Assembly (NCBI RefSeq): GCF_000003815.2
Contig: NC_049983.1
Span: 23,066,557 to 23,130,556, forward strand
DNA: 64,000 bases
DNA from: Branchiostoma floridae
Taxonomy: Eukaryota > Chordata > Leptocardii > Amphioxiformes > Branchiostomatidae
Direction of reading: 5' to 3'
This document shows positions 49,398-62,116 of the stretch, piece after piece. Every line of letters starts with the position of its first letter. Position 1 is the first letter of the stretch. Below the pieces are notes generated by a model, which had not been told where the DNA came from, did no database searches, and saw nothing but the letters and a program-made list of their open reading frames with translations. A program made the position numbers and the translations under genes.

Positions 49398-49883
49398 GTG
49401 AGTAGATATATTGACTTATATCAGATTCTGTCGTGATACGATGAGACTATAAGATAGGGGAGAGGCCTGAGTATAATGTTAGATAGTTGAAGTTTTCCGT
49501 AACGTAACGTGGCCGATCGCTTGCAAACATTTTTTCTGTCAGTGTCCCAAGAACTGCTCAGTCAGCAAAAATGATGATAAACGTGCAGTCACGCCCCCTT
49601 GACTGACAAATTATGGACATAATGAGGTTCTTTCATCTAAATCTTATCTATAGTATATTTTGCTGTTATGTGCTGTTGCTTTGTATTTGTTGTCAATTAC
49701 ATTGTACCTTGTACTCTACTAGCACTGTACTAGTACTAGTACTCTGTATTATAATGACTTAGATAAAGTATGATAAATGTTACATCTATCTAGCAATAAA
49801 GTTCATTTATTCATTCTGAGCAGTAATAAAAGCTTGTGTTTTTTTTCCCTCACAGCTCAGCATCCCATAACTTGCTGCCCACG

Positions 49884-52800
49884 ATGGTGTGGAGGAGGCT
49901 GTACAGCCGGCTGAGATGTTCACAGAAGCTTCTCAGACTTTCAAGTCTACAACTCAGGACCTACAGCAGTGATGGGGCAGCAGGGAGCATCACAAGCAGG
50001 GTATAGTCATTACATATTACATTATAAGAAAATGTAAAGGTTACGTACCCCAAGGAGCTTTATATCTGATATAAAAGCCTCTTCAGGTTACCCCCATGGC
50101 CTTTCTGTCAGGCCGTAGGTGCTGTGTGTTGTTACCCACTGTGTCTTGGGTTATGGTATTGGGAGGCAGACCCTATCCTTGCTGTGATTTTAGAATTATA
50201 TGTAGTGTAGCTATTATAGGGTCCAGAAATTCATCTGCAAGCTGTGTATTTGTGTTTTGTAGAAGGGTAACAACTGTTATATTATAATCATGATGGGCAG
50301 TCCAGGTGTAAGGATCCAGAAGACAATAGTTTCAGTGGGGATAGTGGCTGGGAATATTGTTAGAGTTTCATGTAGGATAAGGGACAAATCACCACAAACT
50401 GTGTTTTTCTTAATGTTTTATACAGAAGGGAAACAACATAATCCTGATGGGCAGTCCAGGTGCAGGGAAGACCACGGTGGGGAGGATTCTGGCCGGAATG
50501 CTGGACAAACCTGTGGTGGACATCGACAACGATCATCTGGAGTCATACTGGGGCATGCCAGTTGCAGAACAGGTAACTTAAGTCTAATATATCTCAAGCA
50601 AATTAGGGGTTATTTTTTAATGTAAGAACAATGAGGCTATAAGTTAGTATAACCTCCTTGACTAGATGATATCTATCACTGATTTGATGTAAAATGTTAC
50701 TACAAGCAAAGGAGATATAATTTGATGCATGACAATGTCCAGGAAACCTTCAAAAAGAATTGTCAGACAAAGCAAACCAGGAATCTTTCTGGACCATGTT
50801 TCAAAGCAAGAGTAGGAAGAGATCCTCATGCATATGTATGGTAGACAGGCATCAACGTCTAGCTGGGGAAGATGTAAGATGTAAAATGTTAGACGTTGTT
50901 GACTGTTGGTCAATCAATCGGTCGCGTGCATCATTTGTTGATGCGTGGTGGCTACAGACAGTTCAGACAGTTCTCGCCACGTTGTTCTGCATTTGGCGTA
51001 AACAGTCCAGTTGGATCTGGAGACCCCCAGCTCCTGGAGTGTGTTGAAGACCTGATCTGACATGACATGATCTGGTGACATGAAAAAATTCCATGGTCAA
51101 CAATGGAATCATCCATACGGATACAAAAAAATGAGATGACTTTCTTGTTCTATATTCTCTGTCCAGCTGTCCAGACTAGGCCCTGATCATTTTCTACAGG
51201 CAGAGGGAGAGGCTGTGCTGAACTTTACAGCTGAGGACTGCGTCATCTCTCTGTCTGGGTCTAACCCCATGCACCAGAGAGCCATGGAACACATTAGTAC
51301 ACTGGGTAGGTACATGTACATGTATTACCTTAACTAGCCATAACTACCACACTAACATTAGCACTAGCACAACATCACAGCTGAGGACTGTGTCATCTCT
51401 CTGACTGGTTCCAACCCCATGCACCAAGGAGCCATGGAACATGTCAGTACACTGGGTAGGTACATGTAGTACCTTAAATGACGTTATCCCCAACTATTAC
51501 ACTAACACTAATAGGACATCACAGCTGAGGACTGTGTCATCTCTTTGACTGGGTCCAACCCCATGCACCAAAAAGTCATGGAACATGTCAGTACACTGGG
51601 TAGGTACATCATGGATAAACTAAACTTTACCTAAACTACCACCAAAATTGATTGGGACTTACCCAAAATTTTCAGCCGACTCCGTCAGCCTTGTTCGCGG
51701 AATGAACCCGTCTACTGTAGCTTCTGGTATGTGACGTCAGAGACACCCGACTGCAGCAGAGGGTCATAAATGCCAGATAACCTGTGTCGCCCCAAGTCTC
51801 TGTTCAGTGATGGATGGTGGGCACGGATATACATAGCCTCCTTTACTCCTCTTGCAAAGGAGGCTGTGCACATCCGCACCCACTGTCTTCTTTAAGGGAC
51901 ATAAATGCTAAAGGGACTCTCCTAAGTAAAAAAAAAGAAGGACAGTGGGCATGGATGTACACAGACTTGTTTGCGTCATATGGATGATTCAGATCAGATT
52001 ATGTTTTGTTTGTGATTGCAGGCACAGTGGTGTTCCTTGACGTGCCCAGCTCAGACATCCTGCACAGACTAGAGGTGATGAAGGTCAACCGCATCGTGGG
52101 ACAGGGACCCGACACAGACATGGCAGACATACTCAGGTAGGTACGTAGTGACCTGCATAGTGGGGCAGGGACCCGACACGGACATGGCTGATATACTCAG
52201 GTAGGTACGTAGTGAACCACATCGAGGGGCAGGGACCCGACACGGACATGGCAGACATACTCAGGTAGGTACGTAGTGACCTGCATAGTGGGGCAGGGAC
52301 CCGACACGGACATGGCAGACATACTCAGGTAGGTACGTAGTGAACCACATCGTGGGGCAGGGACCCGACACGGACATGGCAGACATACTCAGGTAGGTAC
52401 GTAGTGAACCGCATCATGGGGCAGGGACCCGACACGGACATGGCAGACATACTCAGGTAGGTACGAGTGAACCGCATCGTGGGGCAGGGACCCGACACGG
52501 ACATGGCAGACATACTCAGGTAGGTACGAGTGAACCGCATCGTGGGGCAGGGACCCGACACGGACATGGCTGATATACTCAGGTAGGTACGTAGTGAACC
52601 GCATCGTGGGGCAGGGACCCGACACGGACATGGCTGATATACTCAGGTAGGTACGTAGTGAACCGCATCGTGGGGCAGGGACCCGACACGGACATGGCAG
52701 ACATACTCAGGTAGGTACGAGTGAACCGCATCGTGGGGCAGGGACCCGACACGGACATGGCTGACATACTCAGGTAGGTACGTAGTGAACCACATCGTGG

Positions 52801-55800
52801 GGCAGGGACCCGACACGGACATGGCTGATATACTCAGGTAGGTACGTAGTGAACCGTACCGTGGGGCAGGGACCCAACACGGACATGGCAGACATACTCA
52901 GGTAGGTACGTAGTGAACCACATCGTGGGGCAGGGCCTGGCACGGACATGGCAGACATACTCGGGTAGGTACGTAGTGAACCGCATCGAGGGGCAGGGAC
53001 CTGACACGGACATGGCTGATATACTCAGGTAGGTACGTAGTAAACCGCATCGTGGGGCAGGGACCCGACACGGACATGGCTGACATACTCAGGTACGTAG
53101 TGAACCGCATCGTGGGGTAGGGACCCAACACAGACATGGCAGACATACTCAGGTACAAAATATAAAAAGTTTCATATATTATCCACTATCTTTCGTTTGT
53201 GACACTGTCGATCTGTCATGCTTAAATCTAGGCACTGTTTAAAGCTATCTAATAAGGATACTCCTAAATGTATTTGATGGCAACAAGTTGCACTTTATGA
53301 TAGTTCTTGGGAAAATCAAATTTTTAAACACCTCAAATCTTGGTCAGAAAGGACTTGACCAATAGAATAGATGACAAATAGTATACTAGATAAACTATGT
53401 AGTACTTAAACACTCTACCTCTTGTGAAGATTAAGAATAAGATTGTGATGATGATGATGATGTGGTATAGGTAAAATATCAACTTTCTTTACATTTACTT
53501 TTGGTTATCCCTTTGTTCTTACACATATATGTTGACGTTGGAATTTCTACTGTAACAGTTGCTTTATAGTTTTTTTTATACATTCCAAAAAATGTATGTT
53601 TTGATTAGAAGGCTTTTACATAAGCATTGTGCTTGTTGCCTAATAGTCACAAAATATATCTTAATAGAATAAAATAAAAAGAATGAAACCTTCTTCACAG
53701 GTATCGCCAACAGTTCTATGAGGGGCGGTATGACATCCGTGTTCTCTGTGGCAACAACGAAAGTGCAGAAGACATCGCGAGAAAAGTCCAGGAGGTGTTG
53801 ACCTGGCAAGAGAACAGCAACAAGTACATCTCCACAAGACAGTCAGGCAAGGAAGTCAAGGGAGGTGGTAGTAGAACGTTCTCAGAAGTCGTCTTGGAGG
53901 GTCTGGCCCCAGATGGAGGATTGTATGTCCCTAAACAGGGGTTACGAAGGTTACAGGACAGTGAGTGGGAGAGACTGGTGCAGTGTAGCTACCAGGAGAG
54001 GGCACTCAGGATACTGGAACAGTGCATCCCTCATACGGAGGTCCATCCCTCGGTACTTAACACCATGGTGCAGACAGCTTATGCACAGGACAGGTGAGTA
54101 GGGACGGTGCAAACACACAATATATTCATTGTATATATTTGTGTATCCCCATGCAGGTTTGGAGTACATACACTGTTTGGAGTATACATTTTATCATTTT
54201 GTAACAGAATAGATGCCACAAACTTGTACAGGTAGCATTCTACTTCAGTGTACATTTATATGAAAGTGAAAGCTTCTTTTCTGCAACAAAAAGTACAGTG
54301 AGCTCTTGTCAGTTACTGAGCTAGATGGCAACCAACACAATATTGAGCACTTTCATAGGATCACATGTACAGCTTCCTTCATGATCATGGACCTAGAAGA
54401 ATAAAACCAACATCTTGTTACTTGATACTGGATATATACATTCTGGATATACATCAGTTTCAAACACCACATCCTATATAAACTGCCTAAATAACAAGTG
54501 TTTTAGGGGCAAAATCTACCATTGATTGAACATTTGTATACCATGTGTCTGTCAACAGATTTGGCAGTGACAATGTAGTCCCCCTGGTACAGTTAGACAA
54601 CAACCAGCACGTCATGGAGCTCTTCCATGGGCCCACCGCTTCCTTCAAGGACCTGGCGCTCCAGCTGATGCCCCAGTTCTACGCAGAGTTCTCCCGGAGA
54701 CGGAGCGATGGTTGCGACCGGCACAGGTCGCTCATCCTGGTGGCGACGTCGGGAGACACGGGCAGCGCCGTGCTGGATGGGTTCAGCAGGCTCCCGGGTA
54801 CGTAGAGTGCTTTTGTATAGCCTCATTCGCAGATTTCAAGCATGGCAGGCTTTTATTTTATGTGGGGGGTGCTGGTTTGCCATTTTCAACGTTGGCTCTC
54901 TTATGCCGGGAAAGGGAGTTTGCCAAGGAAGGGACTCCTTGCTGTGGAAGGGAGTTTTGCCCCGGCAAACTCCCTTCCTTGGCAAACTCCTTTTACTGGC
55001 ATAAGAGAACCTAGCCAATATTGAAAAATCGCAAACAAGCCCCAGATAACATGTTACAAAGGAAAACTCACAGTCACAGGTTGTTTGGTGCATGTGTTTT
55101 GCAGAACCCCTGCAGCAGTATGTAGCGGTGATGGTGCTGTACCCTGAGGATGGCATCAGTCCCATACAGAAGGCACAGATGACCACCAATGAGGCTGACA
55201 ATGTCCATGTAGTTGGTATAAAGCTTTTTTTAAAATGAAATTTGAAAGGAGATATTGGCACAAAAATGTCAGCATTTCATGCTTGCCTTCAAAGCAAGCT
55301 CTATCAATGTGTAGTGCACAGACTAAACAGCAACAACTACCAGCTGCAATAATATAATATTTTGTCACTACCTGAGACCTGTGTATGACTGTGTCTTGTC
55401 ACGTGACAATGTCCATCAAACGTCACGTGACAGAGAAACTCCAAGATGAGACTCCCGGGTTGACAAAGAGACAGAGTTCATCTCGAAAGCTTCCCCAAGC
55501 TAATTGAACTTTAGTTGTGTGTATTTGTTTAAATCTTTGTCAAAACATAAGATTTAAGTGCATCTTTTGAGCATTTTTACTCACTTTTCAGATCAGTCAA
55601 ACTTGCAGGTGCTGACTGCCATGTTGGTGTCCTTGATTTGCATTCTAGTGCATCAAAGTTCAAGTGATATTTCCATCAAGAAGTCTGTAATAAGTATATT
55701 CTTCAGGAGATCTCTCTTTTGAGCTATATGCAGTGATTATTTGAAAAGGTCATAAGATCTATAGACTGAGACATTCGAAAAAGTTTGAGCTACGATTCAA

Positions 55801-58800
55801 TGAAATGCAAATTGATTATATATTGCTGCCTCCATGTACATGTTGTATGTCATCACATGAAAATGCTCTGTTCAGAAAAGCAGTAACAAATAATTCTCTT
55901 TCCTTTGCAAACGAAGGTGTGCAGTCTGATTTTGACTTCTGTCAATCAACCGTCAAGAGCATCTTCAAACAGCTGAGTGGTTCCTCTGAGTCATCATCCG
56001 GACCGTACCACTCACAGTACGGGGTCCACCTGAGTGCAGCCAACTCCATCAACTGGGGAAGGCTACTGCCACAAGTCGTGTACCACGCATCGGCATACTT
56101 AGATCTGGTTAGACAAGGTAGGTGAATATAAATGTGGTAAAGGAGTTTATGTCATACCTGGGTTGTAATAACATGTGATGTCTGTTTCTACAAGTCCATA
56201 TATATGTTATACACAATGCATGCAGTGCCAATATACTAGTATTTGGCTTTGAGACTGAAAGGGCAGTTACTAGTACTGTGTTGGCCAAGAACTGAGTTTA
56301 TCAGACGTGTCCAGGGCTTTAGCCAGCTCGAATTTTTTTTCTGTCAGCCAATTACAATCATCGCGAAAACCGCGAAAATTAATTAGAAGGACTGAACTGA
56401 GACCTTGAAAAACGGGTTTTAATGAGATTGTCGTATGCAAAAGGTGCCGACACACATTGTCAACAATCATAACAATAGCAAAACAAACAGTGTGTGGCTT
56501 TTACAGCTGTGGACGGCGTCCCCAAGCCGCCTGTAGCTTCCACCAAGGATTTTTGTCCCGTCAAGGTTGACGGATTGGTTTTGCAATTTTTCCGTCAGAC
56601 GCAGCAAATTTCCGTCAATTGACGGAAAAACGGACGCTGGCTAGACCCCTGGACGTGTCAGCAAGCTCTGAATGGGCATTTGTGCACAAAATACTGGCAA
56701 CGTCCTAGCAATTACAAGAGCTTTGGGTGATTTTTAGCAGCTCATCTGTTTGGATTTAAACCTCTGTGTGAAATCAGCTGTGCACCAAAAAGCCAGAAGG
56801 CCTAGGGACAATAACTTAAACTTTCTGGAATGACATACCCTGCCCAGTTTAATTTGTGACAGGATTTTCAGCGAAAAATCATCAATGGTCGAAGCTTGGG
56901 CAACTTTGAAATATGGCAAGCCACAGCTGATCTAAAAATTTGGCATTCGCCAATGAACTATGACGCAGGTTTAAGGAGGTGCCGTCTGCCTTTTCTGATT
57001 GCCTCGATTACGTTTATGGAGAACATCAGTATTGTGGTATTTAAAATAATGATTTTTCTATTCTTTGGAAAAGGTACCATCTCCATGGGTCAGGAGGTGG
57101 ACCTCTGTATCCCTACAGGCAACTTTGGAAACATCCTGGGTGCTGTTTATGCAAAGGTGAAGATAATGCTTCTTATCTTTACATGTCATAATATATGATT
57201 ATACAATGTATTAATTACTGCAATATGATAAACAGGTTGCTGCAAGTCAAGATGTTGCCAAGTTGCTTTCAAAGAAGAATCTACATATAAGGCGCAATAA
57301 CACGACTACTTTATGTGCAATAATAGCTTTTAATTGGGTATTAGCCATGGAGACACCAAATGCGTGAAAGTAATCTACTTTGAACTTGTATTTCAAATTA
57401 CATTTTTTTATTTTAATATGTTAGTAATTTTACCGTGCTTGACATAACTCTGAATGTGATGTTACTACACCGACTCCATTAGGCTGTAACCTGTATGACA
57501 TGTTAATATGAAGTTGACAAAGAAACAATTTTTGATTTTTGGACAGAGGATGGGCATCCCCTTCAAGCGGTTCGTCTGTGCCTCCAACCAGAACAACATC
57601 CTCACCGACTTCCTAACCACGGGATGTTATGACCTCCGCCATCGCAGGCTGCACAGAACCATGTCTCCGTCCATCGACATCCTCGTGTCTTCTAACCTGG
57701 AGAGGTAAAAAAAACTAGATACAGTTAGGTTTTTTGAGTCAGATCTAAAGTCTGTTTTTTGCATTTTGTTGGCATAATGGTTGGGATCAACAAAAAAGTC
57801 AAAGTTCCTTCCTGCGCCTGATGGCGCATATAGGGTGGTGCCCATCTCTGTTTCAGTAGCCCTGGGCCACAAAACTTTGTGCAATCACGACAGCATGTAC
57901 CATTTTTAAAGTCTTTGGTATGACTCGGCCGGGGATCAAAGTCACCACCTACCAAATGCAAGGCGAACACTCTATCCACTCGGCCATTGCACCGATTCAC
58001 TGCAATGGTTGGGATACTTGGCCCAAAACTCAGAGGGTACTGGGTTTGAATCCCCTGACATGCCACTGATGTGACTGTTGTGTCCTTGGGAAAGGCTCTT
58101 TACACAGGTTTTCTTGCTCAACGAGATGTAAAAATAGGTACATGTTTTTTTAGATGAAAGTGATTATGAAATAAAAAAGAAAGTGGTTACTACGAGGGGC
58201 GTGCAATTAGTAATGGTCCTGACCCATTTCCCATAGCAGGAGATTAATGAAACTTGGCACAGTTATTAGTCTTTCTCTTCATAGGAATCACCCAGAGTTA
58301 TGCATTTCTCCCATCGTTTGATGCAGCTCTGGACACCGATTTTGTAGGACACCCCAGGTTGGTCCTCCAACTGATGCCTCATCAATGGCACAAGAGGGAC
58401 GACCAGGTCTGGGAGCTGTTTCCACAGACTTCCGGCCATGTTTGAATTCAGGATGCCAGCGTTTTACAAGGTCATATGATGGGGCATCATCACCATAAGT
58501 TTCATTTATTTCATCAAAAGTCTTCTTTGGTGTGCGTCCTTTCAAATACAAAAACCGGATCACTGCGCGACACTCAACTGGTTCCATTTCACACCTGGTC
58601 CATTTCGCACCTGACTAAGTTCAAACACCAGTAAATCAGAAACCACAATTAGTTCAGAGCTGTCTTTTGCAACATAAGCCATAGAGATATGAATTATTAC
58701 ACATACAAAATTTCATTTAGATCAGACAACTGGAAGTGGGTCAGGACCATTACTTATTGCACGCCCCCTCGTAATAGGTAATCAAGATATCCTACGTTAT

Positions 58801-60067
58801 GCATTGTTACGTAATGTGTGTGACATACAATAGTCATACATTGTACATTGTATATCCTTTCCCCTACCCAGATTTCTGCATCTGTTGACCAGTGATGGAG
58901 ATCTGATAGCCGACATGTTTCACCAGCTCGAGAACCAGAAACTTTTCAAAGTGCCAAATCAGGTAAACATCATCATCTTGGTCACTGCATGTCAGTAGCC
59001 CTGATATGGGTTATCATTGTTCTTAAGTGTCTCTCCCCACCACTCATGATCATCAAATTCATCCCATTGACATGCTTTAGAAGTCTGTACGTAACCATGT
59101 AGTGCCAAATAAAGCACCATTTGCCTTTTGTAGAATTTTCAAGTTTGCCGTCAACATGCAGGAAATAATGTTTCTGATGGTTATAAATTTAAACATTTTT
59201 GGTGAAGAACCTCACCTACAATTTTCGTGCCTACATTGCTTTATTAATACCATGTGGCTTTACATGCCCCTATGCTGTGAAAATTCCTAATGATAACACT
59301 GCAAAATACATATAATACACTAAAGTGGGGAAACATTCTCTCTGCTCTGTTGCAGATACTGAGTCAGCTGCAGGAAGACTTCAGTGCAGGCTGGTGCCAT
59401 GAGGAGGACTGTGCCAGAACTATTCAAACAATATTTCAGTCCAACGGTAAAGCAGAGTTGACCATGTGTTGTGTGCTAGAGTTGAATTTCTTTCCTCTTA
59501 TGTAGAAGTAATTAAATAAAAAGGTGAAAAACTGCAGGGTTGCCCAGCCATTGCAAAAAAACACAACTCCACTCATCTTAAGATTATGGGTTCTGTAAAT
59601 CTTGTACAAGTTTCAAAATATAAAATATCCTTTAGAAGAAAACAATTGCTACTTCTTTGAGGTATTTGAATTATTGTGATGAGTTTTTCCAAACTTATCA
59701 TCTGTTGTTCTTTTGTTTAATATTTCATTCTTTTGTGGCAGGGTACTTGTTGGATCCACACACGTCAGTGGCTAAGACGGTTGCAGACCGTCTGTTGGGG
59801 AGAGATTGCCCGATGCTTCTGGCCTCCACGGCTCACTACTGCAAGTTTGCCCCAGATGTCCTCACTGCACTGGGGACAAGTCTGCCCACAAACAGCCCTG
59901 TGGCACTCTTTCAGGCCCTTCAAGCTTTAAATCCACGTCTGTTTTTGCACAGCCAACTTAGCAAGGACATAGGGAGGCCGAGAAAGCACAAGACTGTTCT
60001 AGAGGCTGACCGTAGGCAGGTTATTAAAGAGATGGAAGGGTTTATGAAAAGATACTTTGAGAAGTAA
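49884..60067 (+). CDS. THNSL1: Threonine synthase-like 1 (THNSL1), 13 coding exons, 736 aa
   Basis: Exons: 49884-50000, 50426-50572, 51167-51305, 52022-52136, 53701-54093, 54559-54797, 55105-55215, 55917-56117, 57074-57156, 57547-57704, 58872-58962, 59356-59446 and 59742-60067 (TAA). They sum to 2211 nt; human THNSL1 is 743 residues. Residues 1-35 are rich in Arg, Leu and Ser without acids, like a mitochondrial presequence. The first domain resembles shikimate kinase, with Walker A GSPGAGKT at 48-55. From about residue 190 comes the PLP fold-type II threonine-synthase-like domain. It starts with GLAPDGGLYVP, has the expected PLP lysine in TASFKDLALQ (Lys334), and carries ATSGDTGSAVL and IPTGNFGNILGA for phosphate binding. 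Animals lack threonine synthesis, so the in vivo reaction is unknown; the related THNSL2 acts as a phosphoamino-acid lyase. Exons 2, 3 and 4 have intronic edge copies and intron 10 holds a mariner relic. Confidence 0.93.
50252..50325 (+). repeat. Copy of THNSL1 exon 2 start (Walker A region) with 3' splice site
   Basis: TTTTGTAG/AAGGGTAACAAC..ATAATCATGATGGGCAGTCC repeats the exon at 50426 at an offset of 163 bp. A 9-bp insertion and loss of the GAGKT codons show decay. Confidence 0.8.
51371..51610 (+). repeat. Two copies of THNSL1 exon 3 end, each with 3' and 5' splice sites
   Basis: ATCACAG/CTGAGGACTGTG...GTACACTGG/GTAGGT occurs with exon-like parts at 51381-51455 and 51525-51599, both exactly 75 nt. 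Spacings are 150 and 144 bp from the true exon segment at 51231. Both are open in the THNSL1 phase (phase 1-1), encoding AEDCVISLTGSNPMHQ-type peptides. They could act as cassette exons. Confidence 0.8.
52137..53152 (+). repeat. 64-bp minisatellite of 16 copies of THNSL1 exon 4 end plus 5' splice site
   Basis: Each unit (60-64 bp, most 64) is GTAGGTACGTAGTGA followed by the last 52 nt of exon 4 (ACCGCATCGTGGG ... ATACTCAG). It therefore regenerates CAG/GTAGGT at almost every unit end; one unit has TCGG. Copies end at 52200, 52264, 52328, 52392, 52456, 52519, 52582, 52646, 52710, 52773, 52837, 52901, 52964, 53028, 53092 and 53152. Skipping past the first donor adds an immediate in-frame stop (AGG TAG). 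Confidence 0.95.
54877..55035. mobile_element. Foldback MITE in THNSL1 intron 6
   Basis: TTGGCTCTCTTATGCCGGGA and GGGAGTTTGCCAAGGAAGGG are reverse-complemented in the right half (CCTTCCTTGGCAAACTCC .. GGCATAAGAGAACC). It lies between exons 6 and 7. Confidence 0.8.
56311..56652. mobile_element. MITE with candidate 6-bp target duplication in THNSL1 intron 8
   Basis: CCAGGGCTTTAGCCAGC at the left pairs with GCTGGCTAGACCCCTGG at the right, and ACGTGT flanks both ends (56305-56310 and 56653-56658). The right half is rich in CCGTCAA/TTGACGG motifs. Confidence 0.7.
57730..58135 (-). mobile_element. tRNA-derived SINE remnants in THNSL1 intron 10
   Basis: On the minus strand AATGGCCGAGTGGATAGAGT (A box) and a B-box-like CTTTGATCCCC occur within 57915-57995. 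On the plus strand GGGTTTGAATCCCC and GTTGTGTCCTTGGGAAAGGC (58045-58110) resemble the body of another tRNA-SINE. These are probably two fragments, head to head. Confidence 0.5.
58193..58771. mobile_element. Internally deleted mariner element in THNSL1 intron 10
   Basis: TIRs CGAGGGGCGTGCAATTAGTA (58193) and the reverse complement of TACTTATTGCACGCCCCCTC (ending 58771) extend at least 35 bp with few mismatches. They are flanked by TA duplications (58191-58192 and 58772-58773). It sits between exons 10 and 11 and is 579 bp, about half a normal mariner. Confidence 0.85.
58288..58587 (-). pseudogene. N-terminal fragment of mariner transposase
   Basis: A 99-residue frame inside the mariner element carries the paired helix-turn-helix DNA-binding part. 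It starts MEPVECRAVIRFLYLKG and includes APSYDLVKRW and the GRP motif in RPGRPS typical of mariner transposases. The DDD catalytic domain is missing. It cannot transpose by itself. Confidence 0.8.
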
Positions 60068-60830
60068 TGGTGGCCAGGTGGTAAGTTGGAGATAGAGGCA
60101 ATTGGCCTGGTTTAAACATTGCGTTTTCCGAGTTGACTTGGACTAGTACTCGAGCTCCAGTTGAAGTTCTCTTGGAGTACGACACAGTAGAGTCTGTGTA
60201 AACAGAAATTTAGCCTGCTCCTGGACCCGACTTGTTTGGGTGTGTGTCTCACTGTTTTGTGCCATGAGTTTCCTCTTTAAAATTTTTCACACCCTAAGCT
60301 TCTTGCTTCAGATGTCTCCTCAGTCAGACTTTTGCAGAGTGTACTTTGATGCAACTCAAAAACGAGTGCCCAGCCAATGTCCAGTTTTACCTCACGGGCG
60401 ATCCAGGGAAAATTTGGGAGAGGAAAACAAGATTTCGACCAAATCATAAAAGACACTGGATTTAGTCTCTTACTCACTCATCCTCGCCGCATATCAGACT
60501 TCGCTGAGACCGGCTGCCATTGTTCTCCACACTTATCTGTCTGCAGTTGTGCGTTGCACCTCCTCTAATGTACATCCCATCTCAGCCAGGTCTCACTCAA
60601 CAGTTCATGGCTTATCCCCCCTCTTTCTTTTAAGATTTAATCTAAAGGCAGTTGAAGCTAGGACTCGGGACCGTGCAATATGGAGAAACTTCATGAAGAG
60701 GAGCAAGGGGAGAAATCTGAGATCATTGAAGACTTCAATGTCACTAGTCAAGGTCCATTTTTTTTACTGCAGTATACTTACTGAACAAGCTGTGAAAGCT
60801 CTATGATTAAAGTTACAGCAACAACAAAGC

Positions 60831-60836
60831 AATAAA
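60831..60836 (+). terminator. Candidate polyadenylation signal of THNSL1
   Basis: First AATAAA found after the THNSL1 stop, about 760 nt downstream. It would give a moderate 3' UTR. No other support. Confidence 0.4.
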
Positions 60837-61176
60837 CATTACAAAATCATGTGATAATACATTGGTACAAAAAATAAGAAAGATGACGTCTTTCTGCATT
60901 GAATTCAGATACATGTGGAGAATTTGAGCTCTAAGGGCCTGGTCACATGTGCAGTTTTCTTTTTTCTTCTTCACATACATGTAACTGGAGTGTATTCTGC
61001 CTTTGGCACAACACCACTGGGTTTTGTACAGTATAATGTGTCCTGCAAAATTTAGCTGTCTTAATGCAGGCTATGAAAACGGCTGCCATAGAAGGAAAAT
61101 GGTTGTCACTGCCTGCTCAAAAATTCTACATCAACATCATACGAAGGCCTACGACAAATGTGAGCATCAAGCCCTA

Positions 61177-61433
61177 CCCTGGGAGCCAGACAGGACCGGG
61201 TAGCTGGCGAGTTTTGTTCGGGGATCCAAGGCAGTCAGGCCCGCCGATCTCACATTAGCGCTCAGGGGAGTTTAAGCCCAAAGGAGTTATCGCTACACTG
61301 TTCCCTGGAAAAGGGCAGTTGGACCTCATCGGGCTTAAACTCCCCTGGGCGCTAATAGGAGATGGTCAGGCCTGACTGTCTTGGGCCACCAAATAAACTG
61401 TCCTAGCTGCCTGATCCCGGCTGGCTCCCAGGG
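61177..61433. mobile_element. Foldback MITE with TA duplication
   Basis: CCCTGGGAGCCAG and CTGGCTCCCAGGG form the tips, flanked by TA (61175-61176 and 61434-61435). Most of each half pairs, including GCGCTCAGGGGAGTTTAAGC with its reverse complement, leaving a loop of about 50 bp. Confidence 0.75.
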
Positions 61434-62116
61434 TAATCAAACCCCAGCACGTAAAAGAACCAAACACTAAAATAAAGAGTAGGTACTAGGTCTGACCTGG
61501 TGTACTTGGCAATGAAAGTGAGTTGTAGTGAAGTTGCATTGCAATAGTATCTCTCAAAGAAGAATTGATCTTCATTTCAAGCCTTATGCTTCAAGTTTGC
61601 AAGAAGAGGAAAGCGTCGTTCAAGGCCCAACATTGTGCATTCTCATATTGAATGAACAGTTCTAATTGGACTCATGTCACCAATGACATGTATATTGACT
61701 TTTGTGCTTAAAACAAATTGGCAGCCTTAACTGGTGGTCAACTGGTGCAAAAATATATCCACAAGTAATATGCAAAATACATCCACCATCCTACAAGTAT
61801 ACTTAATATCATACATAACATATTACATAATGATAAAGTACTGCATAATAACCACAAATTTCTAACACGTAGCAACAGCAAATGATAGTACGCAATTCAA
61901 AATCTACATACTTTGTAACGCCACAAAATAATACAAGTGCAGTGTTATAATTGCACTTTCTTAATTGTCTTCTACCTTCTTTAAGGTTTCTTTAAGATAA
62001 ATGTCTGATCTTAAGTAATCACATATTTGACTGCATTGCTAGAACTTCTTTCTTAGATGATTTAAGACATCTTGACTACAGGATTACTGTATGGTCCAGT
62101 TTAAGTGCACTTTTCT

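Larger units (their letters stand above)
60068..62116. other. Convergent intergenic region, THNSL1 / BCAP31-like
   Basis: Probably mostly 3' UTRs. Contains the AATAAA at 60831 and a foldback element at 61177-61433. No further exons recognised. Confidence 0.5.

Noticed and set aside
52325-53158. Minus-strand repetitive frames and a CRISPR-like look (regular units of about 64 bp)
   Set aside because: Units are exon 4 of THNSL1 plus its donor, with no unique spacers, in a eukaryotic gene. It is a minisatellite.
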